Part shown: piece by piece, positions 34,577 through 42,480 of the stretch | How the letters are laid out: each line of letters begins with the position of its first letter | How positions within the stretch are numbered: position 1 is the first letter of the stretch | DNA from: Roseomonas xinghualingensis | GTDB lineage: Bacteria > Pseudomonadota > Alphaproteobacteria > Acetobacterales > Acetobacteraceae | Reading direction: 5' to 3' | NCBI RefSeq assembly: GCF_025791835.1 | Contig: NZ_JAOXLP010000010.1 | Coordinates: 62,001 to 126,000, forward strand | DNA: 64,000 bases | Translations under genes and position numbers: made by a program | Notes under the pieces: generated by a model | What the model was told of the DNA's origin: nothing | The model's database searches: none | What the model saw: the letters and a program-made list of their open reading frames with translations, nothing else

Positions 34577-34687
34577 GCGCTGTCCTCCTTGCCCGTCCTT
34601 GCCGTGGCGCCGCGGCAGCGCGGCATGCCTGCCGATGCAGGCTGGACGTGATAGGCTTCTCCTTCTCCGACGGAAGGAACCCGCCCG

Positions 34688-35689
34688 ATGAAAGTCGCCG
34701 TGTTCAGTGCCAAGCGTTACGACCGCACAATGCTCAATGAGCTGAACGCGGCCCATGGCCATGCGTTGACCTTCCAGGAGGCGCGGCTGGAACCGGAGAC
34801 AGTGGCGCTCGCCAACGGCTATCCGGTCGTTAGCGTCTTCGTGAACGACCAGCTGGACGAGCCGGTACTCAAAGCCCTGGCGGCGGGCGGCACGCGGCTG
34901 GTCGCCACGCGCTCCACCGGCTTCAACCAGATCGACCTGCGCGCGGCGGCGCGGCTGGGTATCCGCGTCGTGCGAGTGGTGAATTACTCACCTCATTCAG
35001 TGGCGGAGTTCACGGTAGGACTGTTGCTGGCACTGAACCGGCATATCCACCGTGCCTATGGACGCACCCGCGACGGGAATTTCGAGCTGGACGGGCTCAT
35101 GGGATTCGACCTGCATGGACGTACGGTCGGGGTGATCGGCACGGGCAAGATCGGGCGTGTCTTCGCACGGATCATGGCAGGCTTCGGCTGCGTGCTTCTG
35201 GGATACGACATCGACCGAAATCCGGATTTCGAGGCGCTGGGTGGGCGCTACGTGCCGCTGGAGGAGCTGGCGCGGGAGAGCGACGTGATCTCCCTGCACT
35301 GCCCGTTGACGGAGGCGACCCGCCACATCGTCAATGCGGATTTCCTGGCGGGGACGAAGCCGGGGCTGCTGCTGATCAACACCAGCCGCGGCGGGCTGCT
35401 GGATACGAAGGCGGCGGTCGCGGCGCTGAAGAGCCGGCACCTCGGCGGGCTGGGGATCGATGTCTATGAGCAGGAGGCGAGCCTGTTCTACCGAGACCAC
35501 TCCAGCGACATCATCGATGACGACCTGATCCAGCGCCTGATCTCATTCCCCAATGTGCTGCTGACCGGGCACCAGGCCTTTTTCACGCGGGAGGCCTTCG
35601 GCACGATCTGCGCCACCACGCTCGAAAGCATCACGGCTTTCGAGCGTGGTGAGGCATTGGTGAACGAGGTGCGGGCGCCCTCCACCTGA
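34688..35689 (+). CDS. ldhA: D-lactate dehydrogenase, 2-hydroxyacid dehydrogenase family
   Basis: This 333-residue NAD-dependent dehydrogenase matches fermentative LdhA. The N-terminus MKVAVFSAKRYDR and the YSPHSVAEFTVGLLLALNR helix are distinctive. The dinucleotide motif is GVIGTGKIGRVFA near residue 150. Catalytic Arg is in NTSRGGLLD, Glu in LGIDVYEQE and His in TGHQAFFTREA. It reduces pyruvate to D-lactate or acts in reverse. It is divergent from the EEP/YjdF pair and is followed by an intergenic repeat. Confidence 0.9.
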   Translation: MKVAVFSAKRYDRTMLNELNAAHGHALTFQEARLEPETVALANGYPVVSVFVNDQLDEPVLKALAAGGTRLVATRSTGFNQIDLRAAARLGIRVVRVVNYSPHSVAEFTVGLLLALNRHIHRAYGRTRDGNFELDGLMGFDLHGRTVGVIGTGKIGRVFARIMAGFGCVLLGYDIDRNPDFEALGGRYVPLEELARESDVISLHCPLTEATRHIVNADFLAGTKPGLLLINTSRGGLLDTKAAVAALKSRHLGGLGIDVYEQEASLFYRDHSSDIIDDDLIQRLISFPNVLLTGHQAFFTREAFGTICATTLESITAFERGEALVNEVRAPST

Positions 35690-35787
35690 GCACTTCCCGT
35701 TCGCATGCATGCGCTTCAGATGCTCCGGGCTGTTGCCCGAAGAGCGGCCTCACGCTTTCGGGCGATCCATCCTAATCCGGCTGGATC
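35688..35787. repeat. Intergenic repeat, copy B
   Basis: This is the second copy of the element at 25103-25204, again directly after a plus-strand stop codon and running into the stop of a convergent minus-strand gene. It includes CCGGGC-TGTT-GCCCGA at the site where copy A has TCAGGC-TATC-GTTTGA. One A-T pair of copy A is G-C here and two G-T pairs are G-C, so the hairpin is preserved while the sequence changed. Confidence 0.6.
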
Positions 35788-36733
35788 TTTGCCTCACGCA
35801 CCACGCGGGTCCATTCGTCGAGTTCGCGGTTCACCCGCGCCTGCATCTCGGCGGGCTGCATGATGCGGATGATGGCGCCCTGCTCCTCCGCGCGGCGGCG
35901 GAATTCAGGCCCATCCACCACGGCGTTGCAGGCTTCCGTCAGGCGCTTCAGCACCGGCTCCGGCGTACCGGCGGGAGCGAAGACGGCGAACCAGCCGATC
36001 ACCTCCAGATCCGGCAGGCCGGATTCGGCAAGGGTGGGTACGTCCGGCAGCGCGGGGTGGCGCGTGGGGGCGGTGATGGCCAGCGCCTTCAGCTTGCCCT
36101 CGCGCACGAAGGGCATCAGCGGCGGCGGGGTGGTCATCATCATCTGCACGCGGCCGGAGACGAGATCCTGCGTCGCCGGGCCGGTGCCGCGATAGGGAAC
36201 ATGCGCCATGTCCGTGCCGGTGCGCAGCTTCAGCAATTCGGTGCCGAGATGCTGCAGGGAGCCTGTGCCGGAGGAGGCGTAGTTCATCTTGCCCGGATTG
36301 GCCTTGTATAGGCCACGAGTTCCTGCACGTTGTTCGCCGGCACGGAGGGATGCAGGAAGATCACCTGCGGCGCATCGAGCAGCAGCGCGACCGGGGCGAA
36401 ATCCTTGCGCACGTCATAGCCGATATTCGGCACGATGGCGGGCGAGCCGACATGATAGCCGGAATACTGCACCAGCAGCCGCGTGCCGTCCGGCCGCGCG
36501 CGGGCGACATCCTGCGTGCCGAGCGCGCCATTAGCGCCGCCCTTGTTCTCCACCACCACGGGCTGGCCGAGCTGGCGCGAGAGCGGCTCGGCCAGGAGGC
36601 GGGCGGCGAAATCGGTCGTGCCGGCCGGCGCGGTCGGCACCACGAGGGTGATGGTATTGGATTGCGCGGCCGCCCCACGTGCGATGAAGGCGGCTGCGAG
36701 GCCGGTGGCGGCCATCCTGCGGGTGACTGGCAT
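35772..36733 (-). pseudogene. TctC/Bug-family binding protein, frameshifted
   Basis: The two halves of one Bug-family protein are in different frames. The N-terminal half (signal peptide MPVTRRMAATG, then TLVVPTAPAGTTDFAARLLA and QPVVVENKGGANGALG) ends at ELVAYTRPIRAR and a stop at 36284-36286. The C-terminal half resumes with MNYASSGTGSLQHLG and runs to VREAKIQPD. One extra base near 36306 would give AYTKANPGKMNY, the expected family sequence. The rest of both halves looks intact, so this is either a recent inactivation or a sequencing error. No TctA/TctB genes are nearby. Confidence 0.82.
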
Positions 36734-36866
36734 GGAAGATTCCCCGTTTCGTTGCGGGGAGGATGCCCCAGGCGCACTGGGGCCGCCAGTCACGGCGCCT
36801 GTTTCCGCCAGGAGCCGGTCGGTCAAGCAGGAGGTGCTGGCGCTAGCCGGTGGCCTGGCGGAGTTG

Positions 36867-38351
36867 TCAGGCGGCGGCCGGGTCGCCCGGCGCCGTTTCC
36901 CAGGCCAGCCCCACCAGTGCCACCACGCGCCGCCCGCCGGCGGCGGGGCGGGTGACGATCAGCCCCTGCTCCTCGATCCAGCCGAGCAGGCGCCGGGCGC
37001 GCCCTGCGGAGCGGCTGCCATAGGCGCGGGCGATGGCGGCATCCGATGGGCAGGGCAGGCCCTGGCGCGCGGCATGGGCGATCAGGAGGAAGACGCCCTG
37101 TGTGTCCTCGGGCAGCCCCTCGGCGCGGGCAGCGGCCTCGGGCCAGCCAGGGTCGTTTGCGGCTTCGAGGGGGATGCCGGCGCGCGCTACGGCGAGCATG
37201 CGGCGGAAGGCCGGAAGCTCGGGCGGCTTGCCCGGTACGGCATGGATGCGCAGCCGCACCAGAAGATCCTGGTAGAGGACGCCGATCGGGCGGAAGGCAG
37301 CGTCGGGCTCGGCCAGCATGTCGTGCAGGATGGCGCGGGTGCGGGATTCGCGCTCGGCCATTTCCTCTGGCGAGGGCTCCGGCTCCGCCGCGCGGGCAGT
37401 GGCGGGCCGCGCGGTGGCCGATGCCTGGGCGAGTTGCGCCAGGATGTCCTGCGGTGGCGCGGGCGGCGGGCGGCGGGCCGGGCGCGGCGCCACCGGATCG
37501 GGCGCGGCCAGGATGAGCTCCCGCGCCTCCTCCGGCGCAGTCTGGGGCAGCGGCGTCAGGGACGGGCCGGAACCACGGCTCTGCGTCTCCACCTCGCCGA
37601 TGCGGATGGCGAGCGGGCGTCGGGACAGGGCGGGGCCCAGGCCGATGAAATGGCCGCGCTGGAGGTCACGGAAATGCTCGGCCTGACGGCGCTCCATGCC
37701 CAGCAGGTCCGCGGCGCGCGCCATGTCGATGTCGAGGAAGGTGCGGCCCATCAGGAAGTTGGAGGCCTCGGCCGCCACGTTCTTGGCCAGCTTCGCCAGG
37801 CGCTGGGTGGCAATGATGCCGGCAAGGCCGCGCTTGCGGCCGCGGCACATCAGGTCAGTCATCGCCGAGAGAGAGGCGCGGCGGGCATCGTCCGATGTGT
37901 CGCCGCCAGCGGCCGGGGCAAAGAGCTGGGCCTCGTCCACCACCACCAGCATGGGGGTCCAGTAGTCGCGCTCGGCGTCGAACAGCCCGCCCAGGAAGGC
38001 GGCGGTATGGCGGAGCTGGCGGTCCACCTCCAGCCCTTCGAGGTTCAGCACCACGGAAACCCGGTGCCGGCGCACCCGGTCCCCGGCGGCGGTCATGGCG
38101 TCCTCGGTATGGGCCGCGGCATCGATCACCAGATGGCCGTAGCGATCCGCCAGGGAGGTAAAGTCTCCCTCCGGGTCGATCACCGCCTGCTGCACCCAGG
38201 GAGCCGACTGTTCCATCAGGCGGCGGAGAAGGTGGGACTTGCCGCTGCCCGAATTGCCCTGGACGAGGAGCCGGGTGGCGAGAAGCTCCTCAAGATCCAT
38301 CATCCCGGGGGCGCCGGTGTTCGTGCGCCCCAAATCGATCGCGACCGTCAT
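36867..38351 (-). CDS. HerA-like ATPase with C-terminal winged-helix region
   Basis: This 494-residue P-loop ATPase of the HerA/FtsK group has Walker A QGNSGSGKSHLLRRL near residue 33, Walker B MLVVVDEAQLFAP near residue 140 and the sensor-like GLAGIIATQRLAKL. A Pro/Ala-rich linker (about residues 280-320) leads to a C-terminal region ending in ARRLLGWIEEQGLIVTRPA that looks like a winged helix. HerA proteins are hexameric DNA translocases, often with the nuclease NurA, but no nuclease gene is adjacent. GAGAGGGG precedes the ATG at 38349-38351. The role is unknown. Confidence 0.82.
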   Translation of the reverse strand: MTVAIDLGRTNTGAPGMMDLEELLATRLLVQGNSGSGKSHLLRRLMEQSAPWVQQAVIDPEGDFTSLADRYGHLVIDAAAHTEDAMTAAGDRVRRHRVSVVLNLEGLEVDRQLRHTAAFLGGLFDAERDYWTPMLVVVDEAQLFAPAAGGDTSDDARRASLSAMTDLMCRGRKRGLAGIIATQRLAKLAKNVAAEASNFLMGRTFLDIDMARAADLLGMERRQAEHFRDLQRGHFIGLGPALSRRPLAIRIGEVETQSRGSGPSLTPLPQTAPEEARELILAAPDPVAPRPARRPPPAPPQDILAQLAQASATARPATARAAEPEPSPEEMAERESRTRAILHDMLAEPDAAFRPIGVLYQDLLVRLRIHAVPGKPPELPAFRRMLAVARAGIPLEAANDPGWPEAAARAEGLPEDTQGVFLLIAHAARQGLPCPSDAAIARAYGSRSAGRARRLLGWIEEQGLIVTRPAAGGRRVVALVGLAWETAPGDPAAA

Positions 38352-38515
38352 TCCCCTCTCCGCCCGCACGCCCGCAGTGCGGGGCCGGCTCCTATAGCGG
38401 ATCGGGCAGGGCTGTGCAGGCCGGGGTGGCGTCGGGGCAGCTTCCACGGGAAAGCGTGCCACGGCCTTTCGGCAGGCAGCCTGCCCGCGCCAATCATGTG
38501 GTGCCGGGAAGTACC

Positions 38516-39052
38516 CTAGCTCTGAGTCTGGCGCGCCACGCAGGCGTACCAGTCTCGTCCGGAAACCCCTGCATCGGGCACGGACAGGGCCGGGGCGGAA
38601 ACACCGCTGCCGCTGACGCTCACCGTGCCGCCGCCGAGCAGGTCCCGGATCCGCCCCTCCCCTGTTCCGTCGAGCGTCATGCTGGCTGAGGCGGCGCGCT
38701 GCGCATCCGTTCGGCCAGGGAGCAGCCAGTTCCCTCCATCGCCCTTGAAGCCGATACGGACGGTGCGCCCGGCAGGCAGGCTCCTGGCCGGCGCGGTTAG
38801 GGAGAAACTGGCCTTTCCGCCCGGCCCGGCTGTGACGGCGAGCGTCATGCTCTCATGCGCCACCCGCGCGATGCAGCGGTCACCCGTGATGCGGAAGGAC
38901 CAGGCGCCCTCCACCTCGCTCGGCGTGGCGGCGGGTGGCGGCGATGGGGCGCGGGCGACGGGGCGCCTTGGTGCCTGGGTGGGCGCCGCCTGGCAGGCGG
39001 CGAGCCCGAGGAAGAGGGAGAGGGAGAGGAGGAGCGGCGACGGGCGGTTCAT
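38516..39052 (-). CDS. Putative lipoprotein, unknown function
   Basis: This 178-residue protein has a lipoprotein signal with lipobox LGLAAC (Cys at residue 20). A Pro/Ala-rich linker follows, then a beta-rich domain starting EVEGAWSFRITGDRCIARVA. Two later cysteine regions are seen (RCIAR and YACVARQTQS at the end). It overlaps the 3' end of the ExeA-like ATPase gene by four bases, so a shared envelope role is likely. No named family was recognised. Confidence 0.7.
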   Translation of the reverse strand: MNRPSPLLLSLSLFLGLAACQAAPTQAPRRPVARAPSPPPAATPSEVEGAWSFRITGDRCIARVAHESMTLAVTAGPGGKASFSLTAPARSLPAGRTVRIGFKGDGGNWLLPGRTDAQRAASASMTLDGTGEGRIRDLLGGGTVSVSGSGVSAPALSVPDAGVSGRDWYACVARQTQS

Positions 39053-40848
39053 GGTGGTGCCTCCCCTAACACGAAGTGCCGCCAGGGGGTTGCGGTGTAA
39101 CGGCGCGCGGCGCGCGAGACCGTCAGGACACGCCAGGCATAGCGGCCGGGGCGATTGAGGCGAACCAGCTGCTGGTCCGCCGCCTCGGCATAGCCGGCGA
39201 AGACCTCACGGGGGCGGCCTTCCCAGCCGCCGATGGCCACCACCTCCACGAAGCAGCAGCCCGGCTCCGTCTCCCCCGGCGCCAGCCAGGAAAGGGTCAC
39301 GCCTTGCTGCCCCGCCTCTGCGGACAACACCGCGCCATCATGCGGGCCCGACAGGATGGCGGCCGACGGCGCGGGCATCTCGGGCTCCTCCGCAGGCGGC
39401 GGGCGCTCATCGGATGCTCCGGCTGAGGCGGGAAGACCCAGCTCGATCGTGCCCGGGCGTGGCAGCGTGGTGCCAACCGGTCCCAGGCGCGGCGCTGTCT
39501 GGCCCAGCTGTGCCGCGCCGGCCTGCCTGACCCGGAGCGCCGCATCGCGGTCCTCCCGGAAGAAATAGCTCAGCTCAGGACCAGAGGGCGGGCGCGAGAT
39601 CGGGAAAGGCTCACCAACAGAAAGCCCCGCCCGGTCCAGCTCCGAGGAAAGGGCCGAGGCTCGTTGCGTGGCTTCCGCGATGCCGCGGGGATAGGTGATG
39701 ACGACCCGGACCATCGCGCCTGTCGGCAGCGCGGCGCCTGTGGCCTGCTCAGCCGGAGCAGCCGGCGTGCTTTCCGCACCAGCCTGCTGCGGGGCCTGCT
39801 GTGGCGCCTCCGCCATGGCGGTGCCCGGTACGGAAGCGCCCTCGGCCGTCGGGGGCGGGCCGAGCGCATGGAGAGGCGCCTGAGGGGCGATCGGCCCCAT
39901 CGGCTGCGACGGCCCCCGGAAGTCCGAGAAGAGGAGCCAGCCCAGGCCAGCGCTGATCACAATCACGGCCGCCACGCCCGAGAGCCGCTCGGCCCAGGGC
40001 CTGTCGGCAAGGGCGTCGCGCAGACGGTCGAGCAGCGGAACCGCGGGCCGTGCGCCTGGTGGCTGCGACGAGGCGGCAGACAGGCCGGCGGGCGGCGGGG
40101 CCGCGGGTTCGGCAGGCTGCGCGGGCTGTTGAGATGGCGCAGGTGGCGGCTCGGCCTCCACGGCCATTTCCGGCGGTGCAACCGTCGGCGCGCCTTCGGC
40201 GGGCAGGCCTAACGACTCCGCGCGGAGGGCTGCGGCCTCGTTCACATGCTCCGGCCGCACCTCCTGTGAACCCGCCATATCGGCCACCAGGAAGCTGGCG
40301 CCGATCAGCAGGTTCATCTGGCCCGGAATGCCGCCAGCGGCCTCGGCGAGCGCCTCGAGGGTGCCGCGAGCCAGCCTTGCCCTGTCCAGTCCCATTCGGG
40401 TCAGGCGCAGAGCGACATAGGCGGCGACATCGGCGGGGCGGAGCGGCCCCAGCTCCACCACCCGGTGCGGGAGGGTCTCCAGCCGCGCCCTGAAGGACGG
40501 CAATCCGATGACGACGGTGAAACCCACCACGCGATTGGCGAGCTGCTTCAAAGCCGTATCGGCCATCCGTCCCGCATCGTCCACGAGCAGCACCTGCGGT
40601 GCGACCGCGGCGTCCACCCATTCGGCACGCTCCAGCCGCAGCACGGGGAACTCGGGGGAACGGAGGGAATTCTCGATCTCGCGCAGGAGCAGGCTCTTGC
40701 CTACGCCTGACGGGCCAATGAGCGCGACGAGATGCTCGCCGGCCGCAAAGGCTTCCAGAATGTCACGTCGCGCTGCCGTCCAGGCGGCATGCGGCACCGG
40801 AGCCGTATTGCCCGCGGCCTGAGAAGTCGAGTTCGGCTCAGTCACCAT
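39049..40848 (-). CDS. ExeA-like AAA ATPase with periplasmic C-terminal region
   Basis: This 599-residue protein has an N-terminal AAA domain with Walker A ALIGPSGVGKSLLLREI near residue 42, Walker B PQVLLVDDAGRM near residue 85, and the ExeA/GspA-type EAAGGIPGQMNLLIGASFLV helix near residue 170. A Pro/Ala linker leads to one membrane helix (AAVIVISAGLGWLLF, about residue 305). A periplasmic part of about 280 residues includes a possible LytR/CpsA-type C-terminal fold (MVRVVITYPRGIAEATQRAS) and a final SWLAPGETEPGCCF beta domain. ExeA couples ATP hydrolysis to secretin assembly, but no secretin genes are here. It is cotranscribed with a lipoprotein gene. Confidence 0.75.
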   Translation of the reverse strand: MVTEPNSTSQAAGNTAPVPHAAWTAARRDILEAFAAGEHLVALIGPSGVGKSLLLREIENSLRSPEFPVLRLERAEWVDAAVAPQVLLVDDAGRMADTALKQLANRVVGFTVVIGLPSFRARLETLPHRVVELGPLRPADVAAYVALRLTRMGLDRARLARGTLEALAEAAGGIPGQMNLLIGASFLVADMAGSQEVRPEHVNEAAALRAESLGLPAEGAPTVAPPEMAVEAEPPPAPSQQPAQPAEPAAPPPAGLSAASSQPPGARPAVPLLDRLRDALADRPWAERLSGVAAVIVISAGLGWLLFSDFRGPSQPMGPIAPQAPLHALGPPPTAEGASVPGTAMAEAPQQAPQQAGAESTPAAPAEQATGAALPTGAMVRVVITYPRGIAEATQRASALSSELDRAGLSVGEPFPISRPPSGPELSYFFREDRDAALRVRQAGAAQLGQTAPRLGPVGTTLPRPGTIELGLPASAGASDERPPPAEEPEMPAPSAAILSGPHDGAVLSAEAGQQGVTLSWLAPGETEPGCCFVEVVAIGGWEGRPREVFAGYAEAADQQLVRLNRPGRYAWRVLTVSRAARRYTATPWRHFVLGEAPP

Positions 40849-40993
40849 TGATGTCTATGTGACCGAAGCTCGGGGAGGCCACAATGCCCCTCTGCGCGGA
40901 GCAGCTATTGAGGATAGGCGTTCGGAACCGGCACAGGGGAAAGGTAAGGCGCCTACCGGCGCGCCACCCGCCCCCGGCTGCTATAGAATCGGC

Positions 40994-42475
40994 ATGGACC
41001 GACTCCTGATCACCGACGCGCGGATTCTCGCGCCCGACGCCCTCTCCGCTCCCTTCATGGACATGCTGATCGAGGGTGGGCGCATCGCCGCCCTCCTGCC
41101 GCCCGGCACGGCCGTAGAGGACGCGCCCCGGCATGATGCCACCGGGCGGCTGGTAATTCCCGGGCTGGTGAATGGCCACACCCATGGACATGGCGGCCTC
41201 TCCAAGGGGATGGGCGACAAATGGGACCTGTCCCTGCTGCTGACGCATGCCCCCTGGATCGGCGGGCATCGGGGGCTGGAGGAAAAGCGCCTCGCCACCA
41301 CCCTCACCGCCGTGGAGATGCTGCGGAAGGGCTGCACCGCCGGCTACGACCTGGCCTTCGAATTCCCCGGCCCGACCGTGGAGGGGCTGCAGGCCATGGC
41401 CGAGGCTTATCGTGCTGTCGGCCTGCGCGCCGTGCTGGCGCCGATGGTGGGGGACCTCACCTTCTTCCAGGCGACACCGGGGCTGATCCAGGCCTTGCCG
41501 GAGGAGTACCGCAAGCGCGCCGCCGACATGTCGATGATGCGTGGCGAGAACGTGCTGGAGGCGATCCATCACGCGGTGCGGAGCTGGCGGGGCGATGACG
41601 TGCGGCTGGGATGCGCGCCCACCATTCCGCTGCATTGTTCCGATGATTTCCTGGAGGGATGCCGGGACCTGGCCGCCGAGCATGGGCTGCCCATGCAGAC
41701 CCATGTGGCCGAGGCCCGCTACCAGGCGGCCGGCGGGATGGAGCGCTATGGCGTGACGCTGCTGGCGCATATGGACCGGCTGGGGCTGGTGGGTCCGCGC
41801 TTCAGCGTGGCCCATGGCGTCTGGCTGGCCCAGGGCGACCTGGCACTGCTGGCCGAACGTGGCGCGGGGCTTGCGCATAATGCGGGGGCAAATATGCGCC
41901 TCGCCTCCGGCCTTGCCCCGGTGCGGCCTGCGATCAGGGCCGGGGTGACGGTGGGGCTGGGCACGGATGGCTCCGGCTCCTCGGACAACCAGAACATGTT
42001 CGAGGCGATGCGGCTGGCCGCCTTCGGTTCCCGCCTTTGGGAAGATGCGACAGAGGATGACTGGCTGGGCACCGCCGAGACGGTGCGGCTGGCCACCGAG
42101 GGTTCCGCGAAGCTGCTGGGGATCGATGCCGGGGTGATCGCGCTGGGCAAGCTGGCCGATCTTGTCTTCCTCGACCTCGCCCATATCAACTGGGCGCCGC
42201 TGAACAACGCCGCCAACCAGCTGGTCTGGACGGAAGATGGCGCGGCGGTGCGCGAGGTGATGATCGGCGGCGACTGGAAGCTGCGGGACGGGCGCGTGCT
42301 GGGCGTGGACGAGGCCGCCCTCGCCCGTCAGGCCCAGGAGACGGCGGATCGCCTCGCTGGGCTGAATGCCGGGATGCGGGAATGGTGCGAGGCCGTGGCC
42401 CCGCATGTCACCTGCCATTGCCGCAGCCTGGGATCGCGTTTCACCCAGGCGAAGCGCCTTCTAAAGGCGGAGTAA
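40994..42475 (+). CDS. Amidohydrolase, cytosine/guanine deaminase-like (TrzA/SsnA group)
   Basis: This 493-residue metal-dependent deaminase has the amidohydrolase metal site as NGHTHGHGGLSKG near residue 63, His in MQTHVAEARY near residue 235, His in SVAHGVWLAQGD near residue 272 and Asp in GLGTDGSGSSDNQNMFEA near residue 318. The NQNMFEAMR ending is typical of ATZ/TRZ and 8-oxoguanine deaminases. The likely substrate is an aminated purine, pyrimidine or triazine ring. ATG 40994 was chosen because the longer upstream frame looks non-coding. It converges on a molybdopterin dehydrogenase subunit, which also fits N-heterocycle metabolism. Confidence 0.85.
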   Translation: MDRLLITDARILAPDALSAPFMDMLIEGGRIAALLPPGTAVEDAPRHDATGRLVIPGLVNGHTHGHGGLSKGMGDKWDLSLLLTHAPWIGGHRGLEEKRLATTLTAVEMLRKGCTAGYDLAFEFPGPTVEGLQAMAEAYRAVGLRAVLAPMVGDLTFFQATPGLIQALPEEYRKRAADMSMMRGENVLEAIHHAVRSWRGDDVRLGCAPTIPLHCSDDFLEGCRDLAAEHGLPMQTHVAEARYQAAGGMERYGVTLLAHMDRLGLVGPRFSVAHGVWLAQGDLALLAERGAGLAHNAGANMRLASGLAPVRPAIRAGVTVGLGTDGSGSSDNQNMFEAMRLAAFGSRLWEDATEDDWLGTAETVRLATEGSAKLLGIDAGVIALGKLADLVFLDLAHINWAPLNNAANQLVWTEDGAAVREVMIGGDWKLRDGRVLGVDEAALARQAQETADRLAGLNAGMREWCEAVAPHVTCHCRSLGSRFTQAKRLLKAE

Positions 42476-42480
42476 AGGGC

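Noticed and set aside
36483-38519. Long plus-strand open frame opposite the HerA-like ATPase.
   Set aside because: No motif or start signal is seen, its composition is typical of antisense frames, and the minus-strand ATPase is complete with Walker motifs.
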